Positions 63,966 to 64,000 of a stretch of DNA of 64,000 nucleotides are shown here, piece after piece. How positions within the stretch are numbered: the stretch's first letter is position 1; each line of letters begins with the position of its first letter. This DNA comes from Octadecabacter temperatus (GTDB lineage Bacteria > Pseudomonadota > Alphaproteobacteria > Rhodobacterales > Rhodobacteraceae), in the NCBI RefSeq assembly GCF_001187845.1, contig NZ_CP012160.1:1-64000 (forward strand), in the 5' to 3' direction. The notes beneath the pieces were generated by a model, which was given only the letters and a program-made list of their open reading frames with translations, searched no databases and was not told the origin of the DNA. The position numbers and the translations under genes are program-made.

Positions 63966-64000
63966 TCTGCCCACCTCTTTCAAAGGTGAGACAAGCCAGA

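Overview
The window starts at the chromosomal replication-initiation cluster (dnaA, dnaN, recF, gyrB) of an alphaproteobacterium. Protein style (RibH type II, an Fnr/FixK-type site, anchor-L/Hint proteins, fused SelD, an alphaproteobacterial serC leader) and moderate-to-high G+C point to the Rhodobacterales, Roseobacter group. I cannot name a genus from the sequence.

Chromosomal left part (1-34.5 kb). The origin-proximal block is followed by small metabolic genes: YCII-like protein, TrhO tRNA hydroxylase, a HemG-like flavodoxin divergent from nicotinamidase PncA, an orphan Rieske protein, a DUF2585 membrane protein, a BCCT osmolyte transporter and PncB. PncA and PncB are two steps of NAD salvage. 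A lower-G+C DUF262/DUF1524 (GmrSD-type) nuclease sits next to ribosome-rescue factor ArfB. Then come a structured RNA-like intergenic region, a queuosine-precursor transporter, MepA, an MFS carrier, a thioesterase, YggT, RecQ, YaaA, an AttEFGH-like ABC export operon, the selenium pair SelD fusion/SelU, a PPP-type phosphatase, and serA and serC.

Integrated element (34,555-52,016). A 17.4-kb island is bounded by two identical 31-bp direct repeats. It has a tyrosine integrase at its right end, two near-identical 21-bp inner repeats (probable integrase arm sites), excisionase-like proteins and an XRE regulator. It carries a mobilisation module (replication-type HTH protein, MobC, and a relaxase with two further genes nested in its 3' half), a HigB toxin with a HigA-ImmA fusion, and a metal cargo. 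The cargo is MerR/MerT/MerF/GDCCVxC without mercuric reductase, a ZntR-like regulator with a CDF carrier, and a copper block (DUF411, cytochrome c, CopC, CopD, CsoR, glutaredoxin-MauE). I read it as an integrative mobilisable element. Its attachment core is part of the leader of serC. The insertion therefore separates serC-serA from the upstream half of its leader and from its ancestral promoter, which now lie beside serB at the far end.

Chromosomal right part (52-64 kb). serB is followed by a TSUP transporter, a type II lumazine synthase under an FMN riboswitch, an asparaginase, an IalB-like protein, RlmN, gluconokinase, a LOG-family protein, a threonine-dehydratase-like enzyme, DapD, two unknown small genes and two adjacent Hint-domain proteins. 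One of the two Hint proteins has lost its catalytic residues. I saw no rRNA, tRNA or CRISPR array.
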